A stretch of 64,000 nt of DNA from Arthrobacter cryoconiti (GTDB lineage: Bacteria; Actinomycetota; Actinomycetes; Actinomycetales; Micrococcaceae), in NCBI RefSeq assembly GCF_020905375.1, contig NZ_JAJJBU010000004.1, positions 100,214-164,213 on the forward strand, written 5' to 3'. Position 1 is the stretch's first letter. Every line of letters begins with the position of its first letter. Shown here one piece after another: positions 35,885 to 45,034 of this stretch. The notes beneath the pieces were generated by a model, which saw only the letters and a list, made by a program, of their open reading frames with translations, was not told where the DNA came from and did not search any database. The position numbers and the translations under genes are program-made.

Positions 35885-38374
35885 ATGTTTGAGCGATTTA
35901 CTGATCGAGCCCGACGTGTTGTTGTGCTGGCCCAAGAAGAGGCCCGCATGCTCAACCACAATTACATTGGCACGGAGCATATTCTGCTCGGTCTCATCCA
36001 TGAGGGTGAAGGTGTTGCAGCCAAAGCGCTGGAGTCCTTGAACATCTCTCTCGACGGTGTCCGGGAACAGGTCCAGGAGATCATTGGGCAAGGACAACAA
36101 GCCCCCAGTGGTCACATCCCGTTCACGCCGCGCGCCAAGAAGGTGTTGGAGCTCTCCCTGCGTGAAGCTTTGCAGCTTGGCCACAATTACATTGGCACGG
36201 AGCATATTCTGCTCGGGCTGATCCGTGAGGGTGAAGGTGTTGCCGCTCAAGTTCTCGTGAAGCTCGGTGCTGACCTTGGCCGTGTGCGCCAGCAGGTCAT
36301 TCAGCTGCTTTCTGGCTATCAGGGCAAAGAGCCGGTTGCCAGTGGTGGTCAGCAGCCAGAAGGCCAACCCGCAGGTTCTGTGGTCTTGGACCAGTTTGGT
36401 CGCAACCTGACCCAAGCTGCGCGTGAAAATAAGCTTGATCCTGTGATTGGGCGCGAGCACGAGATGGAACGCGTCATGCAGGTCCTGTCTCGACGAACAA
36501 AAAACAATCCAGTCCTCATTGGTGAGCCAGGCGTCGGCAAGACAGCTGTTGTTGAGGGTCTGGCTCAGGCAATTGTGCGCGGCGATGTTCCCGAGACCAT
36601 CAAGGACAAGCAGTTGTACACGCTTGATCTGGGCTCTTTGGTAGCGGGTTCAAGGTACCGCGGTGACTTTGAGGAGCGCCTGAAGAAGGTGCTCAAAGAA
36701 ATCCGCACCCGCGGGGACATCATCCTTTTCATCGATGAGATCCACACACTCGTCGGTGCTGGTGCCGCTGAAGGCGCTATTGACGCAGCCTCCATCTTGA
36801 AGCCCATGCTGGCGCGCGGGGAACTTCAGACTATTGGTGCCACTACGCTTGACGAGTACCGCAAGCACATTGAGAAGGACGCAGCTCTTGAGCGTCGCTT
36901 CCAGCCCATTCAGGTCCAGGAGCCCACGGTTCCTTTGACCATTGAGATTCTGAAGGGTCTACGCGATCGCTACGAGGCCCACCACCGTGTCTCAATCACC
37001 GATGGCGCGCTAACGGCTGCTGCAACGCTGGCAGATCGCTATATCTCCGACCGCTTCCTGCCGGACAAGGCGATCGACCTTATCGATGAGGCTGGTGCGC
37101 GTTTGCGTATCCGCCGCATGACGGCCCCGCCAGAGTTGAAGGCCATGGACGTTGACATTGCGGCTGTCAAGAAGCGCAAAGAAGACGCCATCGATGCTCA
37201 AGACTTTGAAGGTGCGGCCTCCTTGCGCGACGACGAGCAAAAACTCATCACCGCTCGCGCCGAGAAGGAGCGTCTGTGGAAGTCCGGCGGTCTCGATGAC
37301 ATCTCCGAAGTAGATGAAGAACTCATCGCTGAAGTCTTGGCCAACTCCACCGGTATTCCTGTGTTCAAGCTGACCGAGGCTGAGTCCACGCGTCTGCTGA
37401 AGATGGAAGACGAGATCCACAAGCGTGTGATCGGTCAGAATGAGGCCATTAAGTCCATCTCGCAGGCCATCCGTCGGACCCGTTCGGGCCTGAAAGATCC
37501 TAAGCGTCCAGGTGGCTCGTTCATCTTTGCCGGCCCCACCGGCGTCGGTAAGACTGAACTGGCCAAGGCGCTTGCCGAATTCTTGTTTGGTGACGAAGAT
37601 GCCTTGATCACCCTGGACATGTCCGAATACTCGGAGAAGCACACCGTCTCGCGTCTCTTCGGTGCCCCTCCGGGTTACGTTGGCTATGAAGAAGGCGGGC
37701 AGCTGACCGAGAAGGTCCGCCGTCGTCCGTTCTCGGTAGTGCTCTTTGATGAGGTGGAAAAGGCCCATGCGGATCTATTCAACTCATTGCTGCAGATTCT
37801 CGAGGATGGCCGCCTAACGGACAGCCAGGGTCGAGTGGTGGACTTCAAGAACACCATCATCATCATGACCACTAACTTGGGTACCCGTGACATCTCCAAG
37901 ACCGTCGCAACAGGGTTCCAGTCAGGCAGCGATACGCAGACCGGCTACAACCGGATGCGGGCGCGGGTTACAGAGGAACTAAAGCAGCATTTCCGCCCGG
38001 AGTTCCTTAACCGTGTTGATGACGTTGTGGTGTTCCCGCAGCTGACCCAGGACGAGATCATTGAGATCGTTGACCTCATGGTTGCGCGTCTAGAAACTCG
38101 TTTGGCCGATAAGGGTATGGGCATCGAGCTCACGCCCGCGGCTAAGATCTTGCTGGCGACCAAGGGATACGACCCCGCCATGGGTGCCCGGCCACTGCGC
38201 CGTACCATCCAGCGCGAGATCGAGGATCACCTTTCCGAGAAGATCCTCTTTGGTGAGATTAACTCCGGAGATGTTATCGCTGTAGATGTGGAAGGCGAAG
38301 GTGACGAGGCGAAGTTCACGTTTGTGGGCACGTCCAAGCCGACGGTTCCGGACGCCATCACGGCCTCCGCATAG
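35885..38374 (+). CDS. clpC: ClpC AAA+ unfoldase (Hsp100) of the Clp protease
   Basis: The 829-residue protein unfolds substrates and feeds them to ClpP. Two Clp_N repeats occupy residues 1-145. The first AAA+ module has Walker A GEPGVGKT near residue 213; a UVR/coiled-coil insert follows at about 415-455; the second module has GPTGVGKT near 550 and ends with the D2-small domain. The start has AAAGGAG upstream. The order lysS-lsr2-clpC is typical for actinobacteria. Confidence 0.96.
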   Translation: MFERFTDRARRVVVLAQEEARMLNHNYIGTEHILLGLIHEGEGVAAKALESLNISLDGVREQVQEIIGQGQQAPSGHIPFTPRAKKVLELSLREALQLGHNYIGTEHILLGLIREGEGVAAQVLVKLGADLGRVRQQVIQLLSGYQGKEPVASGGQQPEGQPAGSVVLDQFGRNLTQAARENKLDPVIGREHEMERVMQVLSRRTKNNPVLIGEPGVGKTAVVEGLAQAIVRGDVPETIKDKQLYTLDLGSLVAGSRYRGDFEERLKKVLKEIRTRGDIILFIDEIHTLVGAGAAEGAIDAASILKPMLARGELQTIGATTLDEYRKHIEKDAALERRFQPIQVQEPTVPLTIEILKGLRDRYEAHHRVSITDGALTAAATLADRYISDRFLPDKAIDLIDEAGARLRIRRMTAPPELKAMDVDIAAVKKRKEDAIDAQDFEGAASLRDDEQKLITARAEKERLWKSGGLDDISEVDEELIAEVLANSTGIPVFKLTEAESTRLLKMEDEIHKRVIGQNEAIKSISQAIRRTRSGLKDPKRPGGSFIFAGPTGVGKTELAKALAEFLFGDEDALITLDMSEYSEKHTVSRLFGAPPGYVGYEEGGQLTEKVRRRPFSVVLFDEVEKAHADLFNSLLQILEDGRLTDSQGRVVDFKNTIIIMTTNLGTRDISKTVATGFQSGSDTQTGYNRMRARVTEELKQHFRPEFLNRVDDVVVFPQLTQDEIIEIVDLMVARLETRLADKGMGIELTPAAKILLATKGYDPAMGARPLRRTIQREIEDHLSEKILFGEINSGDVIAVDVEGEGDEAKFTFVGTSKPTVPDAITASA

Positions 38375-38387
38375 CACTCAGCAATAA

Positions 38388-38429
38388 GGCGAAGGGCGCA
38401 TGACTCGAGAGGGTCATGCGCCCTTCGCC
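38388..38429 (+). terminator. clpC terminator hairpin, 17-bp perfect stem
   Basis: GGCGAAGGGCGCATGAC (38388-38404) pairs exactly with GTCATGCGCCCTTCGCC (38413-38429) around an eight-base loop, starting 13 bases after the clpC stop. Confidence 0.8.
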
Positions 38430-38441
38430 CGCCCCGCATCC

Positions 38442-38505
38442 CTCGACGCTCGGTTACTTTCGGGGGCTTTTTGGCCAACGCTCGGTTACTTGCTAACCGA
38501 GCGTT
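38442..38505. repeat. Second locus of the 32-bp GCCAACGCTCGG repeat (two units)
   Basis: Units at 38442 and 38474 are 32 bases apart and share the core ACGCTCGGTTACTT with the array at 14214-14309. The second unit is followed by its own reverse complement, creating a terminator-like hairpin. Confidence 0.78.
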
Positions 38506-38513
38506 GTCTTTTT
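38476..38513 (+). terminator. Repeat-derived hairpin with T run
   Basis: CAACGCTCGGTTA (38476-38488) and TAACCGAGCGTTG (38494-38506) form a perfect 13-bp stem with loop CTTGC, followed by TCTTTTT. It backs up the clpC terminator. Confidence 0.78.
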
Positions 38514-38563
38514 AAGCCCCGGATGTAACCGAGCATCCGTTGAGGGCGTCATAGACTGAAACG

Positions 38564-39085
38564 GTGACTGTTCAAACTACCGCCCCCGTCATCACCCTCC
38601 GGCCCGCACGCACCTCCGACGTGCATGCGATTAAAGACCTTGTGGCGCCCTTGGCACAAGAGCGCATTCTGATCTCCAAGGAAACTGTCACCTACTTCGA
38701 GTCCATTCAAGAATTTACGGTTGCACAGGTGGACGGCGAGATAGCCGGCTGCGGTGCATTGCACGTGATGTGGGAGGATCTCGCGGAGATCCGGACCCTG
38801 GCGAGCGCGGATTCTTGGCGAGGCAAAGGTATAGGCCGCGCACTCGTGGAGCGCCTGTTGGAAAAAGCCGGTGAACTGGGCGTGAGCCGTGTGTTCTGCC
38901 TGACTTTTGAGGTGGATTTCTTTATCCGTAACGGCTTTGAGGTCATGGCTGACCAGACTGCCGTGGACCCTGATGTCTATTCGGAACTGCTGCGCTCTGC
39001 GGATGAAGGAATCGCCGAATTCTTGGACTTGGCCAGGGTCAAGCCAAACACCCTGGGTAACACTCGTATGATCCGCACTCTCTAA
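38564..39085 (+). CDS. Amino-acid N-acetyltransferase (ArgA-like GNAT)
   Basis: This is a 173-residue GNAT-fold enzyme. The acetyl-CoA-binding loop is SWRGKGIGRALVERLL, preceded by the strand AEIRTLAS, and VFCLTFEVDFFIRNGFEV resembles stand-alone N-acetylglutamate synthases of actinobacteria, which begin arginine synthesis. I infer that role from sequence style; other amino acids are possible substrates. GTG start at 38564. Confidence 0.8.
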   Translation: MTVQTTAPVITLRPARTSDVHAIKDLVAPLAQERILISKETVTYFESIQEFTVAQVDGEIAGCGALHVMWEDLAEIRTLASADSWRGKGIGRALVERLLEKAGELGVSRVFCLTFEVDFFIRNGFEVMADQTAVDPDVYSELLRSADEGIAEFLDLARVKPNTLGNTRMIRTL

Positions 39086-39199
39086 GACAATGCCCCCTAC
39101 CCACTGCGAGCACGTCCGGGTAGTGTTCAATGCAAGGGTGTCCGGTGCGCCGTGGCTGCCTCATTTGCCTGTTCACTGTTCAATTCGGAGGGTGCCGTC

Positions 39200-40198
39200 A
39201 TGAAAAAACTCATCAATGATCCCAAAGCAGTAGTTGACGAATCCGTCGAAGGATTCGGTTTAGCCCATGCCGATTTGGTGGTGGTCCACACGGACCCATT
39301 ATTCGTCACCCGCAAAGTGGCGAAGGCGGGCAAGGTGGGCCTGCTCTCCGGAGGCGGCAGCGGCCATGAGCCTTTACATGCGGGCTATGTCGGCTTCGGG
39401 ATGCTGGATGCCGCCGTCCCCGGCGCCGTTTTCACCTCCCCAACACCGGATGCGATCATCGCGGCGAGTGTCGCTGCCGATTCCGGCGCAGGGGTCGTCC
39501 ATATTGTGAAGAACTACACCGGCGATGTACTTAACTTTGAGACGGCTGCGGAGATGGCGCAGGCCGATGGCATAGAGGTCCGCACCGTGCTGGTGAACGA
39601 CGACGTCGCGGTGGAAGACTCGCTCTACACGGCTGGCCGGCGTGGTGTGGGCGGAACTGTACTGGTAGAGAAGATCGCTGGAGCAGCCGCAGAACGCGGG
39701 GATGATCTGGACGCTGTTGCGGCCATTGGGCAGCGGGTCAACGACAACGTGCGCACCATGGGCGTAGCCCTGTCAGCGTGCACCGTCCCGCACGCCGGCG
39801 TCCCAAGCTTTGAACTGGCCGAGAACGAAATTGAAATCGGTATTGGTATCCATGGTGAACCCGGCAGGCACAAGATCCCCATGGAAGACGCCAACGGCAT
39901 CACGGACAGGCTCTTAGAGCCTATTCTGGCGGATCTTGCCCCCGTTACCGGGGATAAGGTGCTCCTGTTCGTCAACGGGATGGGCGGTACTCCAGCTAGC
40001 GAGCTCTACATCGTTTACCGCCACGCGGCGAAGGTTCTAAGAGATGCTGGTCTGGTGGTGGAGCGGTCACTGGTGGGGAACTACATCACAGCACTGGAAA
40101 TGCAGGGCTGTTCCATCTCGGTCCTTCGCTTGGATGAGGAAATGACTGAGCTATGGGACGCGCCCGTTCTGGCACCGGCACTTCGATGGGGGATGTAA
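39200..40198 (+). CDS. dhaK: PTS-dependent dihydroxyacetone kinase, substrate-binding subunit DhaK
   Basis: The 332-residue subunit binds dihydroxyacetone covalently through a histidine, here His218 in GIGIHGEPG. The N-terminus shows GLLSGGGSGHEPLHAGYVG, a family signature. ATG 39200 is seven bases after CGGAGGG. dhaL and dhaM follow without gaps, giving the full phosphotransferase-driven kinase that produces dihydroxyacetone phosphate. Confidence 0.94.
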   Translation: MKKLINDPKAVVDESVEGFGLAHADLVVVHTDPLFVTRKVAKAGKVGLLSGGGSGHEPLHAGYVGFGMLDAAVPGAVFTSPTPDAIIAASVAADSGAGVVHIVKNYTGDVLNFETAAEMAQADGIEVRTVLVNDDVAVEDSLYTAGRRGVGGTVLVEKIAGAAAERGDDLDAVAAIGQRVNDNVRTMGVALSACTVPHAGVPSFELAENEIEIGIGIHGEPGRHKIPMEDANGITDRLLEPILADLAPVTGDKVLLFVNGMGGTPASELYIVYRHAAKVLRDAGLVVERSLVGNYITALEMQGCSISVLRLDEEMTELWDAPVLAPALRWGM

Positions 40199-40846
40199 AT
40201 GACTGATTCTTCTCTGGACACCGCGTGGGCTGTTGATTGGCTGCGCCGCAGCGCTGCCGTCGTGAGTGAAAATCGGATGGCTTTGATTGAACTGGATAGG
40301 GCCATCGGCGACGGCGACCATGGAGAGAACCTCGACCGTGGCTTCAGCGCTATCTTGGAGAAACTAGATAGCGAGCCGCCGCTTACACCTGCTGCGACTT
40401 TCAAACTGGCGGCCATGACTCTCATGTCTAAGGTTGGCGGGGCTGCAGGGCCGCTCTATGGCACAGCATTTTTGCGGATGGGGACCGCAATGGGCGAAGC
40501 CGTTGAGATTGACTCTGCGCTGCTGGCAGCCGGGCTGGCTGCCGCGCGAGACGGGGTGGTTGCGCGCGGAAAGGCCGAGGTTGGCGATAAAACGATGATC
40601 GATGCGTGGACTCCGGCCGTAGATGCGGCCATTTCTGCCGCTGATGCAGGCGCCAGCCCAGCCGCCGTGCTCGCTGCTGCTGCTGCGGCCGCGGAGTCGG
40701 GTGCAGTGGCCACGGATCCTCTCATCGCGCACAAGGGCCGGGCTAGCTATCTTGGGGAACGGGCCATTGGGCATCGCGATCCTGGTGCGGCGTCGTCGGC
40801 CATGATCTTACGCGCTGCAGCGCAGGCGGGCGGGGCGTCGGCGTGA
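40199..40846 (+). CDS. dhaL: Dihydroxyacetone kinase ADP-binding subunit DhaL
   Basis: The 215-residue all-helical subunit holds ADP/ATP as a tightly bound cofactor. The metal-binding motif AIGDGDHGENLDRGF is near residue 37, and KVGGAAGPLYGTAF and HKGRASYLGERAIGHRDPGA are family signatures. It starts on the base after the dhaK stop and overlaps dhaM by four bases. Confidence 0.93.
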   Translation: MTDSSLDTAWAVDWLRRSAAVVSENRMALIELDRAIGDGDHGENLDRGFSAILEKLDSEPPLTPAATFKLAAMTLMSKVGGAAGPLYGTAFLRMGTAMGEAVEIDSALLAAGLAAARDGVVARGKAEVGDKTMIDAWTPAVDAAISAADAGASPAAVLAAAAAAAESGAVATDPLIAHKGRASYLGERAIGHRDPGAASSAMILRAAAQAGGASA

Positions 40847-41559
40847 GTGTTGGACTGGTTATTGTTTCCCACAGCGCTGCGCTGGCTGCCGGTGTGGTGG
40901 AGCTGGCCGCGCAGATGGCGGTTGGGGTGAGTATTGTTGCCGCCGGTGGCATGGACGACGGCGGCCTCGGCACGTCGCTGGAGAAGGTCATGTCAGCGTT
41001 GGGTCAGGCAGACACGGGGGAGGGGGTAGTGGTGCTGACGGATCTTGGTTCCGCCGTCATGACTGCTGAATCGGCTCTGGAATTTATGGGCGGTCCGGCG
41101 ACGGTCGCACTTGCTGATGCGCCTCTTGTGGAAGGGGCGGTGGCCGCAGCCGTTGCGGCCGCGTCCGGCGCTGGACTGCAGGCCGTTCGTCATGCGGCCG
41201 AAACGGCGTTGCAAAATAGTGGTGCTGCACGCGCCACGGATGCTGGGACTGCCACTGGCCTTGATTCTGGAACTGAACCACGTAAGGACCACACTCCTGA
41301 AGGTGAGCAGACAGCTGAGTTGATTCTGATCAACCCCATGGGTCTTCATGCCCGCCCGGCAGCGGTTTTGGCCGGTGAGTTGGGCGCTATGGACGTTGAT
41401 ATTGAAATCAACGGCGTGGACGGACAGTCAGTCATGATGTTGATGACGCTTGGCGCCGGCGAAGGCACAAAGTTGCATGTCCGGGCTTCTGGTCCGGATG
41501 CCGTGGGTGCAGTGGCGCTGGTGCGCCGTGAGGTTACGTCCGGGTTCGGTGAGATCTAA
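40843..41559 (+). CDS. dhaM: DhaM phosphotransferase subunit fused to an HPr domain
   Basis: The N-terminal ~125 residues are an EIIA(Man)-like DhaM domain with the phospho-accepting histidine in VIVSHSAALAAGV (His10). After a Ser/Thr/Gly-rich linker, the C-terminal domain is HPr-like with the active histidine in MGLHARPAAVLA (His169) and the MMLMTLGAGEGT helix. It relays phosphate from enzyme I to DhaL-bound ADP. No enzyme I domain or gene is present here, so it must use an EI encoded elsewhere. Confidence 0.9.
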   Translation: MSVGLVIVSHSAALAAGVVELAAQMAVGVSIVAAGGMDDGGLGTSLEKVMSALGQADTGEGVVVLTDLGSAVMTAESALEFMGGPATVALADAPLVEGAVAAAVAAASGAGLQAVRHAAETALQNSGAARATDAGTATGLDSGTEPRKDHTPEGEQTAELILINPMGLHARPAAVLAGELGAMDVDIEINGVDGQSVMMLMTLGAGEGTKLHVRASGPDAVGAVALVRREVTSGFGEI

Positions 41560-41589
41560 AATGCCCGGCGGGTCAAGGGGCTAGAAGTA

Positions 41590-42522
41590 CTACCTCGGCA
41601 GGGAGTAGCTTTTATTCTCGAGCTCAGCTAGCCCATCAGCGACTAGGCCAGCCAAAGCCCTTTGGAGCTGGGGTGCTTTGGTATTTAGGCCGTGGAACTT
41701 GCGGAGTGCGCTCGTAACTTCAGCGGTGTGTGCTGTATCCGCGGATTCTGGATCGATTCCGGTCACGTTGGCCCAGAACAGGTCCACGTGCACAGGCGAT
41801 TTGGCTGCGCGCAGAACGGCCATGGCAGCCCCGCGCACCTGCCTATCTGTTCCGGCCCAGGGTTGGCCCTTCGGGATGTATGTGGGAGCGGGCTGCCCGG
41901 CAGCAATCCAGGCGCATTGATCCCTTACGGGGCATGTTTCACACTTTGGATTCCGGGCGGTGCAGATGAGTGCGCCGAGCTCCATGACACCGGCATTCCA
42001 TTGGACCGATTCGGATGGATCAACCGGCAGCAAGTCCTTGGCGAGGGCCATCTCCGCAGCGTTGAGAGCCGGTGCAGGTAAAGCCTGACCTATAACCAGA
42101 CGTGCATGGACTCTGCGGATGTTGGTATCCACTACAGTTTCGCGTTGCCCGAAGGCAAACGCCGCAACGGCGGCCGCTGTGTAGTTGCCGATACCTGGAA
42201 GGGCCAGAAGTTCTTCAAACGTTTCCGGCACGTCGCCACCGTGCTTTTGAACAATGACGTTGGCAGTCGCGTGTAAGCGTAAAGCTCGGCGTGGATATCC
42301 GAGCCGGTCCCACGCCCGGAGTACCTCGGCAGGGGATTCTTGGGCAAACACGGAGGGGGTGGGCCAGCGTGCCATCCACCGCTCCCACACCGGCTGAACC
42401 CGCACTACGGGCGTTTGCGCCAGCATGATCTCGCTGACCAGAATGCCCCACGGAGAACATTGCCCCCGCCATGGCAGATCCCGGGCATTTTCGCGAAACC
42501 ATTTCAGGACCTCTTGGTACAC
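41590..42522 (-). CDS. mutY: A/G-specific adenine glycosylase
   Basis: The 310-residue enzyme removes adenine mispaired with 8-oxoguanine. Visible features are the catalytic glutamate in SEIMLAQTPV, the helix-hairpin-helix LPGIGNYTAAAV, the catalytic aspartate in VDTNIRRVHAR and the iron-sulfur cluster cysteines in CTARNPKCETCPVRDQC. The usual LQQT reads LAQT here. The C-terminal NUDIX-like domain is missing or much reduced, as in many actinobacteria. GTG start with AAGGAG upstream. Confidence 0.92.
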   Translation of the reverse strand: MYQEVLKWFRENARDLPWRGQCSPWGILVSEIMLAQTPVVRVQPVWERWMARWPTPSVFAQESPAEVLRAWDRLGYPRRALRLHATANVIVQKHGGDVPETFEELLALPGIGNYTAAAVAAFAFGQRETVVDTNIRRVHARLVIGQALPAPALNAAEMALAKDLLPVDPSESVQWNAGVMELGALICTARNPKCETCPVRDQCAWIAAGQPAPTYIPKGQPWAGTDRQVRGAAMAVLRAAKSPVHVDLFWANVTGIDPESADTAHTAEVTSALRKFHGLNTKAPQLQRALAGLVADGLAELENKSYSLPR

Positions 42523-42612
42523 GCATCTCCTTCATGAACTATATAGACGGTTCAACTCTAGCGTCCGGCGTGGTTGGCGGGCTGCGATGCCGGGCTTCGA
42601 TAGTCTGGGAAC

Positions 42613-43287
42613 GTGGCGAAATCACCGAACAATGGGCGTGGCAAGGCTGGAGTCGGCCCTGCGCGAAAACCCAAGGTCTCTAAGAAGGTGTTCCGGCGGC
42701 GGCGGATACTGGCAGCAGTCCTGGCCCTTCTTGTGGTGGGCGCGATCGTAGCCGCAGGGATTGCATTGACCAGTGCTTTAGGTGGCTCTGGTGCGAAAAA
42801 AGCAGCTGACGCACCACCAGTAAGCCCAACTTCAGCTAGTTCCACAGCCCCTGGCCCCGCAGCAGGTGCGAAGCCCGCCCAGGCTGGTTCTTCGGCGTCG
42901 GCCGTGTGCGACGAAGCCGGAATTAAGGTCAGCGCGTCGATGGACAAGAGCGACTATGGTTCAGGCGAAGAGCCCGTGCTGAGCCTGCAAGTGACCAATA
43001 CTGGTCAGGCGCCCTGCGACATCAACGTGGGAACTAGCCAAATGCAATTCGCGATCACCAGCGGCGATGACAGTATCTTCAATTCCAAGGACTGTGAAGT
43101 CGATCCAACAAATCTTGTGAAGAATCTCAAATCAGGTGCCTCCGAAACCGCCAATTTTACTTGGAAGCGCAATCGTAGCGCGGCAGGATGCGCGCCAGTT
43201 AGTGCTAAGCCGGGTGCCGGAACCTATGTTTTTGTGGCCACCTTGGGTAAATGGTCTAGTGAAAAAGTAGTGTTTCGACTTAACTGA
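42613..43287 (+). CDS. Membrane-anchored hypothetical protein with extracytoplasmic domain
   Basis: A basic N-terminus (KPKVSKKVFRRRRI) precedes one transmembrane helix at about residues 32-55, then a Pro/Ser/Ala-rich linker. The outer domain, from about residue 95, has four cysteines (VCDEAG, APCDIN, KDCEVD, AGCAPV) that could form two disulfides, and a beta-rich pattern (LSLQVTNTGQAP) like immunoglobulin-type or DUF4232-like folds. I do not recognise a specific function. The GTG start is in a region divergent from mutY. Confidence 0.7.
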   Translation: MAKSPNNGRGKAGVGPARKPKVSKKVFRRRRILAAVLALLVVGAIVAAGIALTSALGGSGAKKAADAPPVSPTSASSTAPGPAAGAKPAQAGSSASAVCDEAGIKVSASMDKSDYGSGEEPVLSLQVTNTGQAPCDINVGTSQMQFAITSGDDSIFNSKDCEVDPTNLVKNLKSGASETANFTWKRNRSAAGCAPVSAKPGAGTYVFVATLGKWSSEKVVFRLN

Positions 43288-43304
43288 GAAGGATCAATGA
43301 CTAG

Positions 43305-43916
43305 CTAGGGCGCGCGGCGATTGACTTCGATCCCACGCAGCGCGTACGAGGTGACATTAGAGATGACGGCGTCGAGTTGTTTGACGGAAACCGCGCCGCT
43401 TGCAATCAGCGTTGCTGCACCGTGGATGGCGGAGAAGTACGACAGGCCAATAATTTCGCTAGGACCGTCAATGATCAGCCCTAGTTCTTGTCCTTCGGCT
43501 AACAGCCGTTCGAAATGAATGTAGGCATGAGACTTCGACGCCGGTAGCGACTCGATTTCCTGATTGTCATTGGCTCGGAGACGAGAATACATGAGTTCAA
43601 TCAGATGCGGCTCCTGTAAGACGAAATCTATGTAGGAACGCGACACGGACATCGTCTTATCCCAGAAATTCTCGCCAGCTGTGGCGACTGCCAGCCGGAG
43701 AGTTTCATCCAAGCGGTCGAATCCTCGAGCCGAGACGGCATCTAGAAGGTCTTCTCGAGTTGGAAAGTGAAAACGGGGAGCGCCGTGGCTGACCCCCGCA
43801 ATTCTCGCAACTTCCCGCAAGGATAGTTTCTCGAATCCTTCTTTTGCCACGATCTGTTCGGCGTGCTCAAGAAGGACTTCACGCAGATTCCCCCGTGGAG
43901 ATAGCGGATCGCTCAT
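43305..43916 (-). CDS. TetR-family regulator, divergent from DUF998 gene
   Basis: The 203-residue protein has a TetR DNA-binding domain (HAEQIVAKEGFEKLSLREVA, recognition helix VSHGAPRFHFPTREDLL) and a C-terminal ligand domain of the TetR_C_13 or WHG-like type. A TATACT box at 43928-43923 on this strand ends only seven bases before the ATG at 43916, so its mRNA may be leaderless. It probably represses itself and the DUF998 gene through the palindromes between them. Confidence 0.9.
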   Translation of the reverse strand: MSDPLSPRGNLREVLLEHAEQIVAKEGFEKLSLREVARIAGVSHGAPRFHFPTREDLLDAVSARGFDRLDETLRLAVATAGENFWDKTMSVSRSYIDFVLQEPHLIELMYSRLRANDNQEIESLPASKSHAYIHFERLLAEGQELGLIIDGPSEIIGLSYFSAIHGAATLIASGAVSVKQLDAVISNVTSYALRGIEVNRRAP

Positions 43917-43932
43917 GACCTAAGTATACCTA

Positions 43933-43983
43933 TTGACAAACAATTTAGACGGTGTCTAGTATTTGGAATTAGACACCGTCTAA
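43933..43983 (+). promoter_or_regulatory. Consensus promoter overlapped by paired TetR operators
   Basis: TTGACA (43933-43938) and TAGTAT (43957-43962), 18 bases apart, form a strong promoter for the DUF998 gene. TTAGACGGTGTCTA (43945-43958) covers the spacer, and its exact reverse complement TAGACACCGTCTAA (43970-43983) covers the start region. Each half is itself a TAGAC-N3-GTCTA palindrome. Confidence 0.78.
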
Positions 43984-44004
43984 TCAATCCCCTTAGGAAA
44001 CCAA

Positions 44005-44712
44005 ATGTCCCAAGTACTCACCGTCACCAACAGACCTGCTGGTACTTCTTTTCCCTCCCGCGGGAAGGCCGGCGTCCTGGGCGCCGCGCTGCTCCTGGTC
44101 GCTCCACTTCAGTTCCTGCTATTCGAGCAGATCACGGCTGCCGCGTGGCGTGAACCGGGATACAGCTTCTACTACAACTTCATCAGCGACCTTGGTGTTG
44201 TCAACGGGCCAATCGTTTATCAGGGACGGCACGTCGACTCGCCCGTGGGCTGGTTGATAGATTTCAGTTTCATTGCACTTGGCGTCCTAGCGTCCACGGG
44301 CATCATGCTCCTTACCCGTTCACTAGCCCGGGGGGCCCACCGAACTGTCATCAGTATCTTTGGGATTCTCTTCGGTATTGGCGGAGTGCTGGTCGGTGTG
44401 TTTCCGGAGAACAGCGTTGAGCTGGGCCACATCATCGGAGCGTTTCTGAACATTGGTCTTGGCAATGCGCTTCTGATCGCCATTGGACTCGCGGGTCACC
44501 GACATTATGGCCTTCCCCGCTGGATCTCACGCCTTGTGGTCGCATCGGGCGTTATCGGCGCCGCCGCGATGGCCGGGCTGGTGGCGTTCCCTGTGCTCTT
44601 CACCGGTGCCATCGAAAGAACCGCTGCCTACCCCTATATGTTTGGCTTCGCTCTACTGGCAGCGCTCGCACTGGTAAATATCCACAAATTTCAACCTCTC
44701 AACGGAAAGTAA
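44005..44712 (+). CDS. DUF998 family membrane protein
   Basis: The 235-residue protein has six or seven hydrophobic segments; the first covers GVLGAALLLVAPLQFLLF and is followed by the family-typical YNFISDLGV. No function is established for DUF998 proteins. It follows TTAGGAAACC and is under a consensus promoter with paired operators for the divergent TetR regulator, so it is probably silent until an inducer is present. A decayed SDR gene follows it directly. Confidence 0.85.
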   Translation: MSQVLTVTNRPAGTSFPSRGKAGVLGAALLLVAPLQFLLFEQITAAAWREPGYSFYYNFISDLGVVNGPIVYQGRHVDSPVGWLIDFSFIALGVLASTGIMLLTRSLARGAHRTVISIFGILFGIGGVLVGVFPENSVELGHIIGAFLNIGLGNALLIAIGLAGHRHYGLPRWISRLVVASGVIGAAAMAGLVAFPVLFTGAIERTAAYPYMFGFALLAALALVNIHKFQPLNGK

Positions 44713-44717
44713 CAATT

Positions 44718-45034
44718 ATCATAGAAACAAATTTCGAAGCCCGCGCCGCCTTCACCCTTGACCGCAGACTCGCCGGGCGAACAGCGATCGTGACCGGATC
44801 AACCAGTGGCATTGGTGCGGCGATTGCCCAGGTTCTGGCAGCCTCTGGCGCCGAAGTACTCATCACTGGGCGGCGGAATACGATCCGCGCGGCATTCGGG
44901 TCAACTCGGTTTCTCCGGAAGTTACCTCCACTGCCGGAAACGAGTTCACGTCGGACGTCGTAGAACTCATCGTCCAAGGAACGGGAACGATCTACATTAT
45001 GGCCGTCACGTACTTGGAGCCGAGCGTGGTCTAG
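44718..45034 (+). pseudogene. Short-chain dehydrogenase remnant (internal deletion and frameshift)
   Basis: In one frame, 44770-44875 encodes the SDR cofactor loop and first strand pair (TAIVTGSTSGIGAAIA through EVLITGRR). At about 44876 the sequence jumps, in another frame, to YDPRGIRVNSVSPEVTSTAG, which normally lies about 120 residues further on. The catalytic Ser-Tyr-Lys region is therefore absent. The second frame ends at TAG 45032-45034, overlapping the end of disA. No normal start codon is visible. It probably once formed an operon with the DUF998 gene. Confidence 0.82.
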
